Shown here in pieces: positions 56,662-64,000 of a stretch of 64,000 nucleotides of DNA. How positions within the stretch are numbered: the stretch's first letter is position 1; every line of letters begins with the position of its first letter. Made by a program: the position numbers and the translations under genes. The notes beneath the pieces were generated by a model. That model saw only the letters and a list, made by a program, of their open reading frames with translations. It was not told the DNA's origin and did no database searches. The stretch is from Methyloprofundus sedimenti (GTDB taxonomy: Bacteria; Pseudomonadota; Gammaproteobacteria; Methylococcales; Methylomonadaceae): the NCBI RefSeq assembly GCF_002072955.1, contig NZ_LPUF01000003.1:1-64000 (forward strand), in the 5' to 3' direction.

Positions 56662-57240
56662 TTAATGATAAAGTCCGGCAAAACCCATAAATGCCAGCGA
56701 AAGAATACCAGCGGTTATAAACGCGATAGGTGTCCCTACAAAAGTTGCAGGGACCGTCATTAAAGCTAAGCGTTCACGTAGCCCTGCAAAAATTACCATG
56801 ACAAGGGTAAAACCGAGTGCTGCACCAAAACCAAAAAAAAGGCTTTCAGCAAAGTTGTACTGTTCCTGTATATTCAGCAAGGCGACACCTAACACGGCAC
56901 AGTTTGTGGTAATCAAGGGCAGGAAAATACCCAATACTTGATATAAAACCGGACTGGTTTTATGTATCACCATTTCTGTAAATTGAACAACAGCGGCAAT
57001 TACCAAAATAAAGCCTAAAATCCTCAGGAAACCAATATTAAGTGGTATTAAAACCAAATGCTCCAGTAACCAGCTTGCAGCGGCTGCTAAAGTTAAGACA
57101 AACGTGGTTGCCAGCCCCATACCAAGCGCTGTATCAAGTTTGTTGGATACACCCATGAACGGGCATAATCCAAGGAATTTAACTAATACCACATTATTAA
57201 CTAATGCAGTACCTAAAATAAGCAGAAAATAATCCGTCAC
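56662..57240 (-). CDS. rnfA: Rnf complex subunit A
   Basis: 192 aa, six membrane helices. [20 protein letters not shown] and [15 protein letters not shown] are RnfA/NqrE motifs. First gene of rnfABCDGEH; the complex uses the ion gradient to drive NADH-dependent reduction of ferredoxin or flavodoxin for NifH. Preceded by a -24/-12 element and a NifA site. Confidence 0.95.
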   Translation of the reverse strand: MTDYFLLILGTALVNNVVLVKFLGLCPFMGVSNKLDTALGMGLATTFVLTLAAAASWLLEHLVLIPLNIGFLRILGFILVIAAVVQFTEMVIHKTSPVLYQVLGIFLPLITTNCAVLGVALLNIQEQYNFAESLFFGFGAALGFTLVMVIFAGLRERLALMTVPATFVGTPIAFITAGILSLAFMGFAGLYH

Positions 57241-57280
57241 GGTTCAACCTTAAAGTTACTATTTATTATGAATTCCATTC

Positions 57281-57296
57281 AGCATCAACCATGCCA
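57281..57296 (-). promoter_or_regulatory. Sigma-54 promoter of the rnf operon
   Basis: Minus strand TGGCATGGTTGATGCT has GG-N10-GC; the -12 box is TGATGC instead of TTGC, so it is weaker than the nifH one. 41 bases before rnfA. Confidence 0.55.
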
Positions 57297-57401
57297 AAAT
57301 AGTCTCCCCTTCTAAATGCACCATAATTAAGCACTTTAAACCCATTGAAATACGCACATCTGTAGCAGTTGTATCATTTACGCCTCATTTATTCGGGTAA
57401 T

Positions 57402-57417
57402 TGTAGCAAACACGACA
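57402..57417. promoter_or_regulatory. NifA activator site between rnfA and nifL
   Basis: TGTAGCAAACACGACA, identical over 16 bases to the site before nifE (30314). It lies 106 bases upstream of the rnf -24 element. The remaining 57418-57662 shows no gene. Confidence 0.7.
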
Positions 57418-57662
57418 ATTTTTTTGGTAACATGATTACGCTTAACAGACTTTACAATATATACTTCGCTGGGTCACGAATACGGTTGTATAGCGAGTTA
57501 ATTTTAGTCAAGAGCAAGACTTTGAAGCAGGCATATAGCGAGCTACGCAACTGTTTCAGCAATGCGGCTAGCGGCTAAAATCGTTCGCTAGAAAACCGCA
57601 AATGTGGCCGCGCGCAGTATATATAGTAGGAGTTCATTAAATTTTCTGCTCAACTTGATTTA

Positions 57663-57678
57663 TGGCGTTTAAATTGCT
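57663..57678 (+). promoter_or_regulatory. Sigma-54 promoter of nifLA
   Basis: TGGCGTTTAAATTGCT has GG-N10-GC and TTGC, 93 bases before the nifL ATG. No clear NtrC box was seen. Confidence 0.5.
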
Positions 57679-57770
57679 TACCATTACATATTGTCTATGT
57701 TGAATATAGGTCAGTACTTGCCACTATTTTTGAATTCTGGTGTCACACACAACGAGGGCAGCAACTTATT

Positions 57771-59414
57771 ATGAAAAATAAATCTCCTGAATATTTACAG
57801 CTTCATACCAAGATTCAAGACAATATCAATGATTTAAATCACGGTATGCAAATTCCTGAAGAAAACAAATCTCAGCACATGCGCAAGAATGCTCACAACA
57901 ACAATGCATTACCAGCCTGGTTTTTTGAGGAAGCGGTTAAACAAGCCCCATTAGCCATATCAATTACTGATAAAAAAGCAAACATCGTGTACGCCAATGC
58001 GGCTTTTTGTCTGATTACGGGTTACAGCATTGATGAAGTTATAGGTAAAAATGAATCTATCCTCTCCAATAAATCCACACCTAGAGCGGTCTACCACGAC
58101 CTATGGCGCACCATCAGTAGAAATAATATATGGCAGGGACAGCTGGTTAATCGCCACAAGAATGGCACCCCTTACCTGGCTGAACTGATGATCACGCCTA
58201 TCCGGGACTCGCTAAAAAATGTGACCCATTATTTAGGCATGCATCGTGATGTAAGTCCATCATTCAAGATTGAAAAGAAACTACAAAATCAAAGACATTT
58301 TAGTGAATCGGTTATTAACGCATCGCCGATTGCCATGGCTGTTTTAAATAAAGACAACGCTGTCGTTTTAGATAATTTTCAATATAAAAAGCTATTAAGC
58401 AGCGTGAGTGATAAAGAGCCTGCTCACCTTTTTATGGAGCTTCTTTCTCATGAATTAGGCGATATCTGGGCTTATTTACATGACAACCCAGACGGCTTTA
58501 GCGATATAGAAATACGCATAGACAATACAACACTTCAGCCACTATGGTTTTCTTGTTCAGGAAGAATATTTCAAGAAAAAGAGACTGATCCAGAAAGTTT
58601 CTTTAATGAAAATCATAATGACTATTTATTGTTGAATTTGGCGAACATCACTAAACAGCGCCAAGCACAGGAGGCATTTCACTTTCAAACACTTAAAGCA
58701 CTGACAGCGGAAGAAGAACAAATTCGAAGTATTCGTGAAACATTGCTGGGCGCTATTCACCAGGTAAGCCAGCCCTTGAATCAAATTCAGGCGGCCATCC
58801 AAATTATGGAGAATAAAGAAGGTCAGGAGCCACTCTTAAATTTACTAAAAGAATTAGGGCGCAGTGGACAAAATACATTGGCGACTCTAAATAATTGCGT
58901 TCCAAGCATAGTACCGACCACCGCTTCATCCATTAATTTAAATCAAATAACGCATGAAGTCTTAATGATGAGTAATCTTAACTTCCTGAGTAATGGCATC
59001 ATTATTGAGTGGAATCCAAGTACTATATTACCTAATATTCTTGGCTCGGATAATAAGTTACGCACACTCTTTAAAATGCTCATAGATAATGCAACTAATG
59101 CTCTCACTCATAACACCAACCAAGAACGACTCATAAAAATAAACAGCTACTACAATAATAACCAAGTTATTGTCTCTATTGCTGACACAGGCCCAGGTAT
59201 CGCTAAAGAAAACCAGGCAAAAATTTTTCTGCCTTTTTTTACGACCAAAAGCAATGGCAGTATGCAAGCAGGTATGGGCTTGGTTGTCGCCAAGGAGATA
59301 GCGCATCAATTTAATGGCACATTAACTCTTGATACTGACTATACTGAAGGTTGTCGTTTTATCGTCAGTTTTCCTGAACTCAAGCATGATAACGAAAGTG
59401 GAGCTACAGGATGA
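57771..59414 (+). CDS. nifL: NifL, redox/nitrogen-sensing anti-activator of NifA
   Basis: 547 aa. PAS1 (about 48-165) contains LAISITDKKANIVYANAAFC and GKNESILSN, the FAD-binding type of NifL. A second PAS (about 180-300) follows, then a helical region with HQVSQPLNQIQAAIQ and a GHKL ATPase domain (LFKMLIDNATNAL, IADTGPGIA, FFTTKSNGSMQAGMGLVV). The stop overlaps nifA (ATGA). Inhibits NifA when oxidised or nitrogen-replete. Confidence 0.93.
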   Translation: MKNKSPEYLQLHTKIQDNINDLNHGMQIPEENKSQHMRKNAHNNNALPAWFFEEAVKQAPLAISITDKKANIVYANAAFCLITGYSIDEVIGKNESILSNKSTPRAVYHDLWRTISRNNIWQGQLVNRHKNGTPYLAELMITPIRDSLKNVTHYLGMHRDVSPSFKIEKKLQNQRHFSESVINASPIAMAVLNKDNAVVLDNFQYKKLLSSVSDKEPAHLFMELLSHELGDIWAYLHDNPDGFSDIEIRIDNTTLQPLWFSCSGRIFQEKETDPESFFNENHNDYLLLNLANITKQRQAQEAFHFQTLKALTAEEEQIRSIRETLLGAIHQVSQPLNQIQAAIQIMENKEGQEPLLNLLKELGRSGQNTLATLNNCVPSIVPTTASSINLNQITHEVLMMSNLNFLSNGIIIEWNPSTILPNILGSDNKLRTLFKMLIDNATNALTHNTNQERLIKINSYYNNNQVIVSIADTGPGIAKENQAKIFLPFFTTKSNGSMQAGMGLVVAKEIAHQFNGTLTLDTDYTEGCRFIVSFPELKHDNESGATG

Positions 59415-60937
59415 CGAGTAGAAGCGAGTTAGTTGAACATGAGCTTGAAATACTTTACTTAGTGAGTAATGTTCTAAACAGCTCGGTTGACTTACATAGC
59501 AAATTAAATAATATTCTGGAAATTCTGCATGTAGATTTTCACATGTTATCCGGAATGATTACTTTACGTACCACTGAAAATGACAGCCTGAGTATCTGTG
59601 AAGTCTATTCCACAGATGTGGATAAGTCAGTACGCTATCAAATTGGCGAAGGACTCGTTGGCGCAATTCTTGATGCAGGAAGTACCATTGTCGTTGAAAG
59701 ACTTGCTGACGAACCACGTTTCATTAGTCGTCTAGGTTTATATAATTCAGAATTATCATTTATTGGAGCACCTATTTTAGTAGATAAAACTGAAGTCGTC
59801 GGTGTGTTAACCATTCAACCGCACAATAAAGAATTTTTAGGGGAAAAGGCACGTTTCTTAGAGATGGTGGCCAACTTGATTGCCCAAAGTGTCAAAACCT
59901 TGCATATTAATGAAAGGAAACAGCAAGACTTACTTGATGAAAGAGATAACCTAAGACAAGCACTCGTTAAAAATTACCGCTTTGAAAATATTATTGGCCA
60001 TTCCGAGCCGATGCTAAAAGTGTTCGATATCATTCGTCAAGTATCCAAATGGAATACCACCGTTCTTATCCGCGGAGAATCAGGTACAGGTAAAGAAGTG
60101 GTTGCAAACTCAATACATTTTAACTCTAGTTGCAGCCAGGGCACCTTCGTAAAGTTAAATTGTGCGGCCCTGCCTGATAATCTGCTTGAATCAGAACTAT
60201 TTGGCCATGAAAAAGGCGCATTCACAGGTGCTATAAACCAACGTAAGGGTCGGTTTGAGCTGGCCGATAACGGCACCATCTTTCTTGACGAAATTGGCGA
60301 GATCTCCGCCTCATTTCAAGCAAAATTATTACGCATTCTCCAGGAAGGAGAGTTTGAACGAGTGGGCGGTACAAAAACCATCACAGTGAACGTTAGAATT
60401 GTAGCCGCCACTAATCGTAATTTAGAGCAAGATGTTGCCGATGGGTTGTTTCGCGAAGATTTGTATTACCGTCTGAATGTCATGCCTATTAATATGCCAG
60501 CACTAAGAGACAGGCTGGAAGACATTCCAGATTTAGCAGACTTCCTGCTTAAGCGCCTCTCCAAACAACAAGGCGGACGTCCACTTGTGCTAAAAGAAAG
60601 TGCGCTACGCATATACATGAAATACAGTTGGCCAGGGAATGTCAGGGAGCTTGAAAACCGCTTAGAACGCGCAGCCATTATGAGTAATAATGGCGTCATT
60701 GATCGCGATGTCGTTATCAGCACTGGCCTGGACGATGGCTCAGTTATGAGCCCTACACCGCAACACACCATTAAAGTTGATTTTCATGATGAAAATCTTG
60801 ATGAAAGAGAAAAAGTGATTGCAGCACTGGAACAAACTGGCTGGGTACAAGCCAAAGCAGCCCGGCTGCTTAATATGACCCCAAGGCAAATTGCATATCG
60901 AATACAAACCTTAGAGATTAATGTCAAACAAATGTAA
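59411..60937 (+). CDS. nifA: NifA, sigma-54 activator of nif genes
   Basis: 508 aa. N-terminal GAF domain (about 20-170), then AAA+ with Walker A GESGTGKEVVANSI, the sigma-54 contact loop GAFTGA, Walker B NGTIFLDEIGEI and the arginine finger region. The Fis-type HTH at the C terminus is AKAARLLNMTPRQIAYRIQT. The linker lacks the CxxxxC motif of oxygen-sensitive rhizobial NifA, as expected when NifL does the sensing. Translationally coupled to nifL. Confidence 0.96.
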   Translation: MTSRSELVEHELEILYLVSNVLNSSVDLHSKLNNILEILHVDFHMLSGMITLRTTENDSLSICEVYSTDVDKSVRYQIGEGLVGAILDAGSTIVVERLADEPRFISRLGLYNSELSFIGAPILVDKTEVVGVLTIQPHNKEFLGEKARFLEMVANLIAQSVKTLHINERKQQDLLDERDNLRQALVKNYRFENIIGHSEPMLKVFDIIRQVSKWNTTVLIRGESGTGKEVVANSIHFNSSCSQGTFVKLNCAALPDNLLESELFGHEKGAFTGAINQRKGRFELADNGTIFLDEIGEISASFQAKLLRILQEGEFERVGGTKTITVNVRIVAATNRNLEQDVADGLFREDLYYRLNVMPINMPALRDRLEDIPDLADFLLKRLSKQQGGRPLVLKESALRIYMKYSWPGNVRELENRLERAAIMSNNGVIDRDVVISTGLDDGSVMSPTPQHTIKVDFHDENLDEREKVIAALEQTGWVQAKAARLLNMTPRQIAYRIQTLEINVKQM

Positions 60938-60999
60938 TCGCTCCATAAGGCATGGTTGCTTAAGATAGGGCTATTGTACTTACGGGTTGCTGTACTCAT

Positions 61000-61614
61000 C
61001 TAAATATCCAACATACCTTTATTAAGAATAAAATCCACTATTTGATCCAGGCCTTGGCCTGTTTTTAAATTACTAAACACAAAAGGCCGCGCGCCGCGCA
61101 TTTTTTTAGCATCGCAATCCATCACTTCCAGCGATGCACCGACAAAAGGTGCTAAATCGATTTTATTGATAACGAGCAAATCAGACCGGGTAATGCCCGG
61201 TCCGCCTTTACGCGGAATTTTATCGCCTGCCGAGACATCAATAACATAAATAGTTAAATCGGCCAGCTCTGGGCTAAACGTCGCACTTAAATTATCACCC
61301 CCACTTTCCACCAGAACAAAATCCAGATTGCCAAAACGCTCGCATAATTCTTCAACAGCCGCTAAATTCATTGACGCATCTTCGCGTATCGCTGTGTGCG
61401 GGCAGCCGCCCGTTTCCACGCCTAAAATACGCTCTTTGGGCAAGGCTTGACTACGAATTAAAAATTCTTGATCTTCCCGCGTGTAAATATCATTAGTCAC
61501 TACCGCCATTTGATAATCCTGGCTCATCGCTTTACATAAAGCTTCTACTAATGCCGTCTTACCTGAACCAACGGGGCCACCCACTCCAATTCTTAACACT
61601 TGTTTTGCTGTCAT
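61000..61614 (-). CDS. ureG: Urease accessory GTPase
   Basis: 204 aa. P-loop [17 protein letters not shown], the GGCPH metal motif in [29 protein letters not shown], and [11 protein letters not shown] as the G4 motif. Hydrolyses GTP to load nickel into urease with UreEFH. Last gene of ureCEFG on this strand; converges with nifA (62-base gap). Confidence 0.96.
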   Translation of the reverse strand: MTAKQVLRIGVGGPVGSGKTALVEALCKAMSQDYQMAVVTNDIYTREDQEFLIRSQALPKERILGVETGGCPHTAIREDASMNLAAVEELCERFGNLDFVLVESGGDNLSATFSPELADLTIYVIDVSAGDKIPRKGGPGITRSDLLVINKIDLAPFVGASLEVMDCDAKKMRGARPFVFSNLKTGQGLDQIVDFILNKGMLDI

Positions 61615-61624
61615 TTATAAACTC

Positions 61625-62299
61625 TCAAGAACGAAATAATCGTGAATATTGCATTTCATGTCGACTACTGGCTAAAGCCAATCCAAACACACTACCACCA
61701 ATATCATCATCACTTAGTTGTAGGCTTTGCTCTAAAAGGTCAGGGATTTTGGCCGCCAAATCATGCAACAGGCGTTGCCCTGCCACCTGTCCCAAGGGCA
61801 CCAATTTCACTGCACATAATACTTGATTTTCCAACCAGCCCCATAAATAGCCAGCCAATGCCGCACGTTTAGGAATACCCCAACTGACCGCAGCCAAAGC
61901 AAACATCGTGGGTAAAGTCGTAATAGGTTGACGGATCCAGGGCTGAGCAAGATCTAGCTGCATATCGGTTAATAATCTGGCTAAGGCTTGTCCTGTCTGC
62001 CTGTCTTCTTCTCGAAGCTCAAAAGTTTCACGACAGGCAAGTAAGGTCATGCTCCATTGCTCCACTAATTCAAGATCGTTTACCTGCCAGGCATCATATA
62101 AACGCGCCGCCACAGGAATATCTACCTGTACCAAACACTGCTCCAGCAATCCTGCAATCCATTCACCTGCTTGTTGCGCATTATTGACCCAGGACTCCTC
62201 TACAGCGCTTTCAAAACCTTGCGAATAACTGTATACCCCAATCGGTAAACCCGGACTGACCAATTGTAGTAAACGCAGCAATGCTAAATCAGTGTCCAT
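61625..62299 (-). CDS. ureF: Urease accessory protein UreF
   Basis: 224 aa from ATG 62299 (MDTDLALLRL). LLQLVSPGLPIGVYSYSQGF is the UreF signature; PLGQVAGQRLLHDLAAKIPDL is conserved. Overlaps the ureE stop, so coupled. Regulates the UreG GTPase in the activation complex. A start 4 codons upstream (62311) is equally open. Confidence 0.93.
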   Translation of the reverse strand: MDTDLALLRLLQLVSPGLPIGVYSYSQGFESAVEESWVNNAQQAGEWIAGLLEQCLVQVDIPVAARLYDAWQVNDLELVEQWSMTLLACRETFELREEDRQTGQALARLLTDMQLDLAQPWIRQPITTLPTMFALAAVSWGIPKRAALAGYLWGWLENQVLCAVKLVPLGQVAGQRLLHDLAAKIPDLLEQSLQLSDDDIGGSVFGLALASSRHEMQYSRLFRS

Positions 62300-62729
62300 G
62301 CCCGTGACCATGATAAGCACCCGCCTCTGGCTCAAAGGGCAAGATATCCTGTGTTATGTCAAACCCTAAACCTTCAAGCATATGATCCAGGACATGATCA
62401 CTAAGATAACGCAATTCACCCCTGAGAATTTGCACCGAAATATGCCGATTACCCAGATGATAACAAGCCCGCGCGAGCTGTAAAGGATCATCACAGCGCA
62501 TCACTGAAACAGGCTCTGGTGCGGCATTTATAAGCACTTTAAATTCATCAATACCCGTTAACACCATGCCTGAACGTAATATTTTTCCACGCTCTAAAAA
62601 TAGCGCAACTTGTTCCCCCTTATCCGTTACTGCCGATAACCGGCTTTTTTGGCGCAACTCAAAAGGCAAGGTTAAAACATCGTCGGCTACCGTTGCAGAA
62701 GGTGCCCAACCGGTTAGTTTAAAGACCAT
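62289..62729 (-). CDS. ureE: Urease nickel metallochaperone UreE
   Basis: 146 aa. LTLPFELRQKSRLSAVTDKG, CYHLGNRHISVQI and DHVLDHMLEGLGFDITQDIL match UreE, and the C terminus is a histidine tail (HGHGHGH) that binds nickel. Start overlaps the ureC stop by one base. Confidence 0.95.
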   Translation of the reverse strand: MVFKLTGWAPSATVADDVLTLPFELRQKSRLSAVTDKGEQVALFLERGKILRSGMVLTGIDEFKVLINAAPEPVSVMRCDDPLQLARACYHLGNRHISVQILRGELRYLSDHVLDHMLEGLGFDITQDILPFEPEAGAYHGHGHGH

Positions 62730-64000
62730 TAGAATAAGAAATAGCGTTGAGCGAAAGGCAGAACTGTTGCCGGTTCACAGGTTAATAAGACACCATCAGC
62801 GCGCACAGTGTAGGTTTGTGCATCCACTTCGATGTTTGGCTGATAACCATTATGAATTAAATCCTTTTTACCAATCGTACGCGTACCAGACACGGCACCA
62901 ATTTTTGAGCACAAACCTAATTGCGCTGGCAGGCCATTTTCGACAGCAACTTGCGATAAAAACAACATGGACGTGGCATGGCAGGCAGCACCAAAGGCAC
63001 CAAACATAGGCCGGTAATGTACCGGTTGCGGGGTGGGAATTGAGGCGTTTGGATCACCCATCGGAGCAGCTGCGATCATACCGCCTTTTAATATCAAGTC
63101 AGGTTTAACGCCAAAAAAAGCAGGATTCCATAAAACCAAATCGGCTATTTTACCTATTTCAATTGAGCCGACTTCATGTGCAATGCCATGACTAATGGCG
63201 GGGTTAATCGTGTATTTGGCAATATAACGTTTAATGCGAAAATTATCATTGCGACTACTGTCTTCAGGCAAACTACCGCGCTGCACTTTCATTTTATGCG
63301 CAGTTTGCCAGGTACGAATGATCACTTCACCAACTCGCCCCATCGCCTGCGAATCTGAAGCGATCATCGAAAAGGCACCTAAATCGTGCAAAATATCTTC
63401 CGCAGCGATGGTTTCACGCCGAATACGCGATTCGGCAAAGGCCACATCTTCAGCAATACTCGGATCAAGATGATGGCAAACCATTAACATATCCAAATGC
63501 TCGTCTACGGTATTAATCGTGTAAGGACGCGTGGGATTGGTCGATGAAGGCAAGACATTGGCTTCACCACAGGCTTTAATAATATCTGGTGCATGCCCCC
63601 CCCCCGCCCCTTCGGTATGAAAAGTATGAATTGTGCGACCTTTAAAGGCCGCCAAAGTATCTTCGACAAAGCCCGATTCATTCAAAGTATCTGTATGAAT
63701 CGCCACCTGCACATCAAAACGCTCAGCGACAGACAAGCAACAATCAATTGAAGCCGGTGTTGTACCCCAATCTTCATGCAGTTTAAGACCCATTGCGCCC
63801 GCTTTCACCTGTTCCTCAAGAGCGCCCGGCAAACTACCATTGCCCTTACCCATTAAGCCAAAGTTCATCGGAAAAGTATCCAGCGATTGCAACATACGCT
63901 GTAGATTCCACGGCCCCGGTGTACAGGTTGTGGCATTCGTGCCTGTTGCTGGCCCAGTGCCACCGCCTAACATCGTGGTCACGCCAGACATCAAGGCTTC
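62729..64000 (-). CDS. ureC: Urease alpha subunit, C-terminal part (cut by window edge)
   Basis: The frame runs off the right edge; about 423 residues are visible. [19 protein letters not shown] holds the carbamylated nickel-bridging lysine. [16 protein letters not shown] provides nickel histidines, [20 protein letters not shown] the catalytic His loop, and [20 protein letters not shown] the Asp ligand. The N-terminal ~145 residues, and ureA/ureB, lie outside. Urease hydrolyses urea to ammonia. Confidence 0.97.
   Translation of the reverse strand, partial: EALMSGVTTMLGGGTGPATGTNATTCTPGPWNLQRMLQSLDTFPMNFGLMGKGNGSLPGALEEQVKAGAMGLKLHEDWGTTPASIDCCLSVAERFDVQVAIHTDTLNESGFVEDTLAAFKGRTIHTFHTEGAGGGHAPDIIKACGEANVLPSSTNPTRPYTINTVDEHLDMLMVCHHLDPSIAEDVAFAESRIRRETIAAEDILHDLGAFSMIASDSQAMGRVGEVIIRTWQTAHKMKVQRGSLPEDSSRNDNFRIKRYIAKYTINPAISHGIAHEVGSIEIGKIADLVLWNPAFFGVKPDLILKGGMIAAAPMGDPNASIPTPQPVHYRPMFGAFGAACHATSMLFLSQVAVENGLPAQLGLCSKIGAVSGTRTIGKKDLIHNGYQPNIEVDAQTYTVRADGVLLTCEPATVLPFAQRYFLF

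Overview
The window is chromosomal DNA of a nitrogen-fixing gammaproteobacterium. The nif gene set and order resemble Azotobacter and gammaproteobacterial methanotrophs (Methylobacter/Methylomonas type): nifHDKT-flavodoxin-nifY-LRV, nifENX with the DUF269 and CCE_0567 genes and FdxB, an Rnf complex beside nifLA, draTG, and modABC with a Nif11 gene. The AT-rich base composition and the many RAYT/REP repeats fit a methanotroph. The genus is an inference; no methane-oxidation gene lies in the window.

Layout. (1) 1-700: start of a truncated haemoglobin gene divergent from an NsrR-type regulator. (2) 0.8-18.3 kb: accessory 'graveyard' with a group II intron, at least six RAYT transposase copies or fragments with matching REP palindromes, IS110 and IS200 remnants, and truncated GH13 and sugar-permease genes. 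Between these lie a few apparently intact genes: a methyltransferase, a secreted beta-propeller protein, an alpha/beta hydrolase, a Cys-rich secreted protein, and a second truncated haemoglobin paired with a ferredoxin-type reductase. (3) 18.4-21.5 kb: Nif11 gene plus modABC behind a sigma-54/NifA promoter. (4) 30.2-21.8 kb (minus): long operon nifE-nifN-nifX-DUF269-CCE_0567-fdxB-2Fe2S ferredoxin-TPR-unknown-DUF364-unknown-glcF-like. (5) 30.4-38.4 kb: cupin lipoprotein, DUF2750, sterol desaturase-like protein, class V aminotransferase with its own sigma-54 promoter, then nested ISs (IS66 inside IS110, then IS982). (6) 46.6-38.6 kb (minus): nifH-nifD-nifK-nifT-nifF-ferredoxin-nifY-DUF6129-like-LRV-unknown. 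(7) 47.0-50.1 kb: SIR2-like gene divergent from nifH, then draT-draG. (8) 57.2-50.4 kb (minus): rnfABCDGE-rnfH-bfd-bfr, then a thiopurine methyltransferase. (9) 57.7-60.9 kb: nifL-nifA. (10) 64.0-61.0 kb (minus): ureC (partial)-ureE-ureF-ureG.

How it works together: NifL/NifA control sigma-54 promoters. I read seven -24/-12 elements (before the Nif11 gene, nifE, the aminotransferase, nifH, the SIR2-like gene, rnfA and nifL) and five exact TGT-N10-ACA sites. Rnf, flavodoxin and ferredoxins supply electrons, ModABC supplies molybdate, NifENX/NifY serve FeMo-co assembly, and DraT/DraG switch the Fe protein by ADP-ribosylation. Bacterioferritin/Bfd provide iron storage and release. nifB, nifUSV, nifQ, nifW, nifZ and nifM are not in the window. 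No tRNA, rRNA or CRISPR array was seen.
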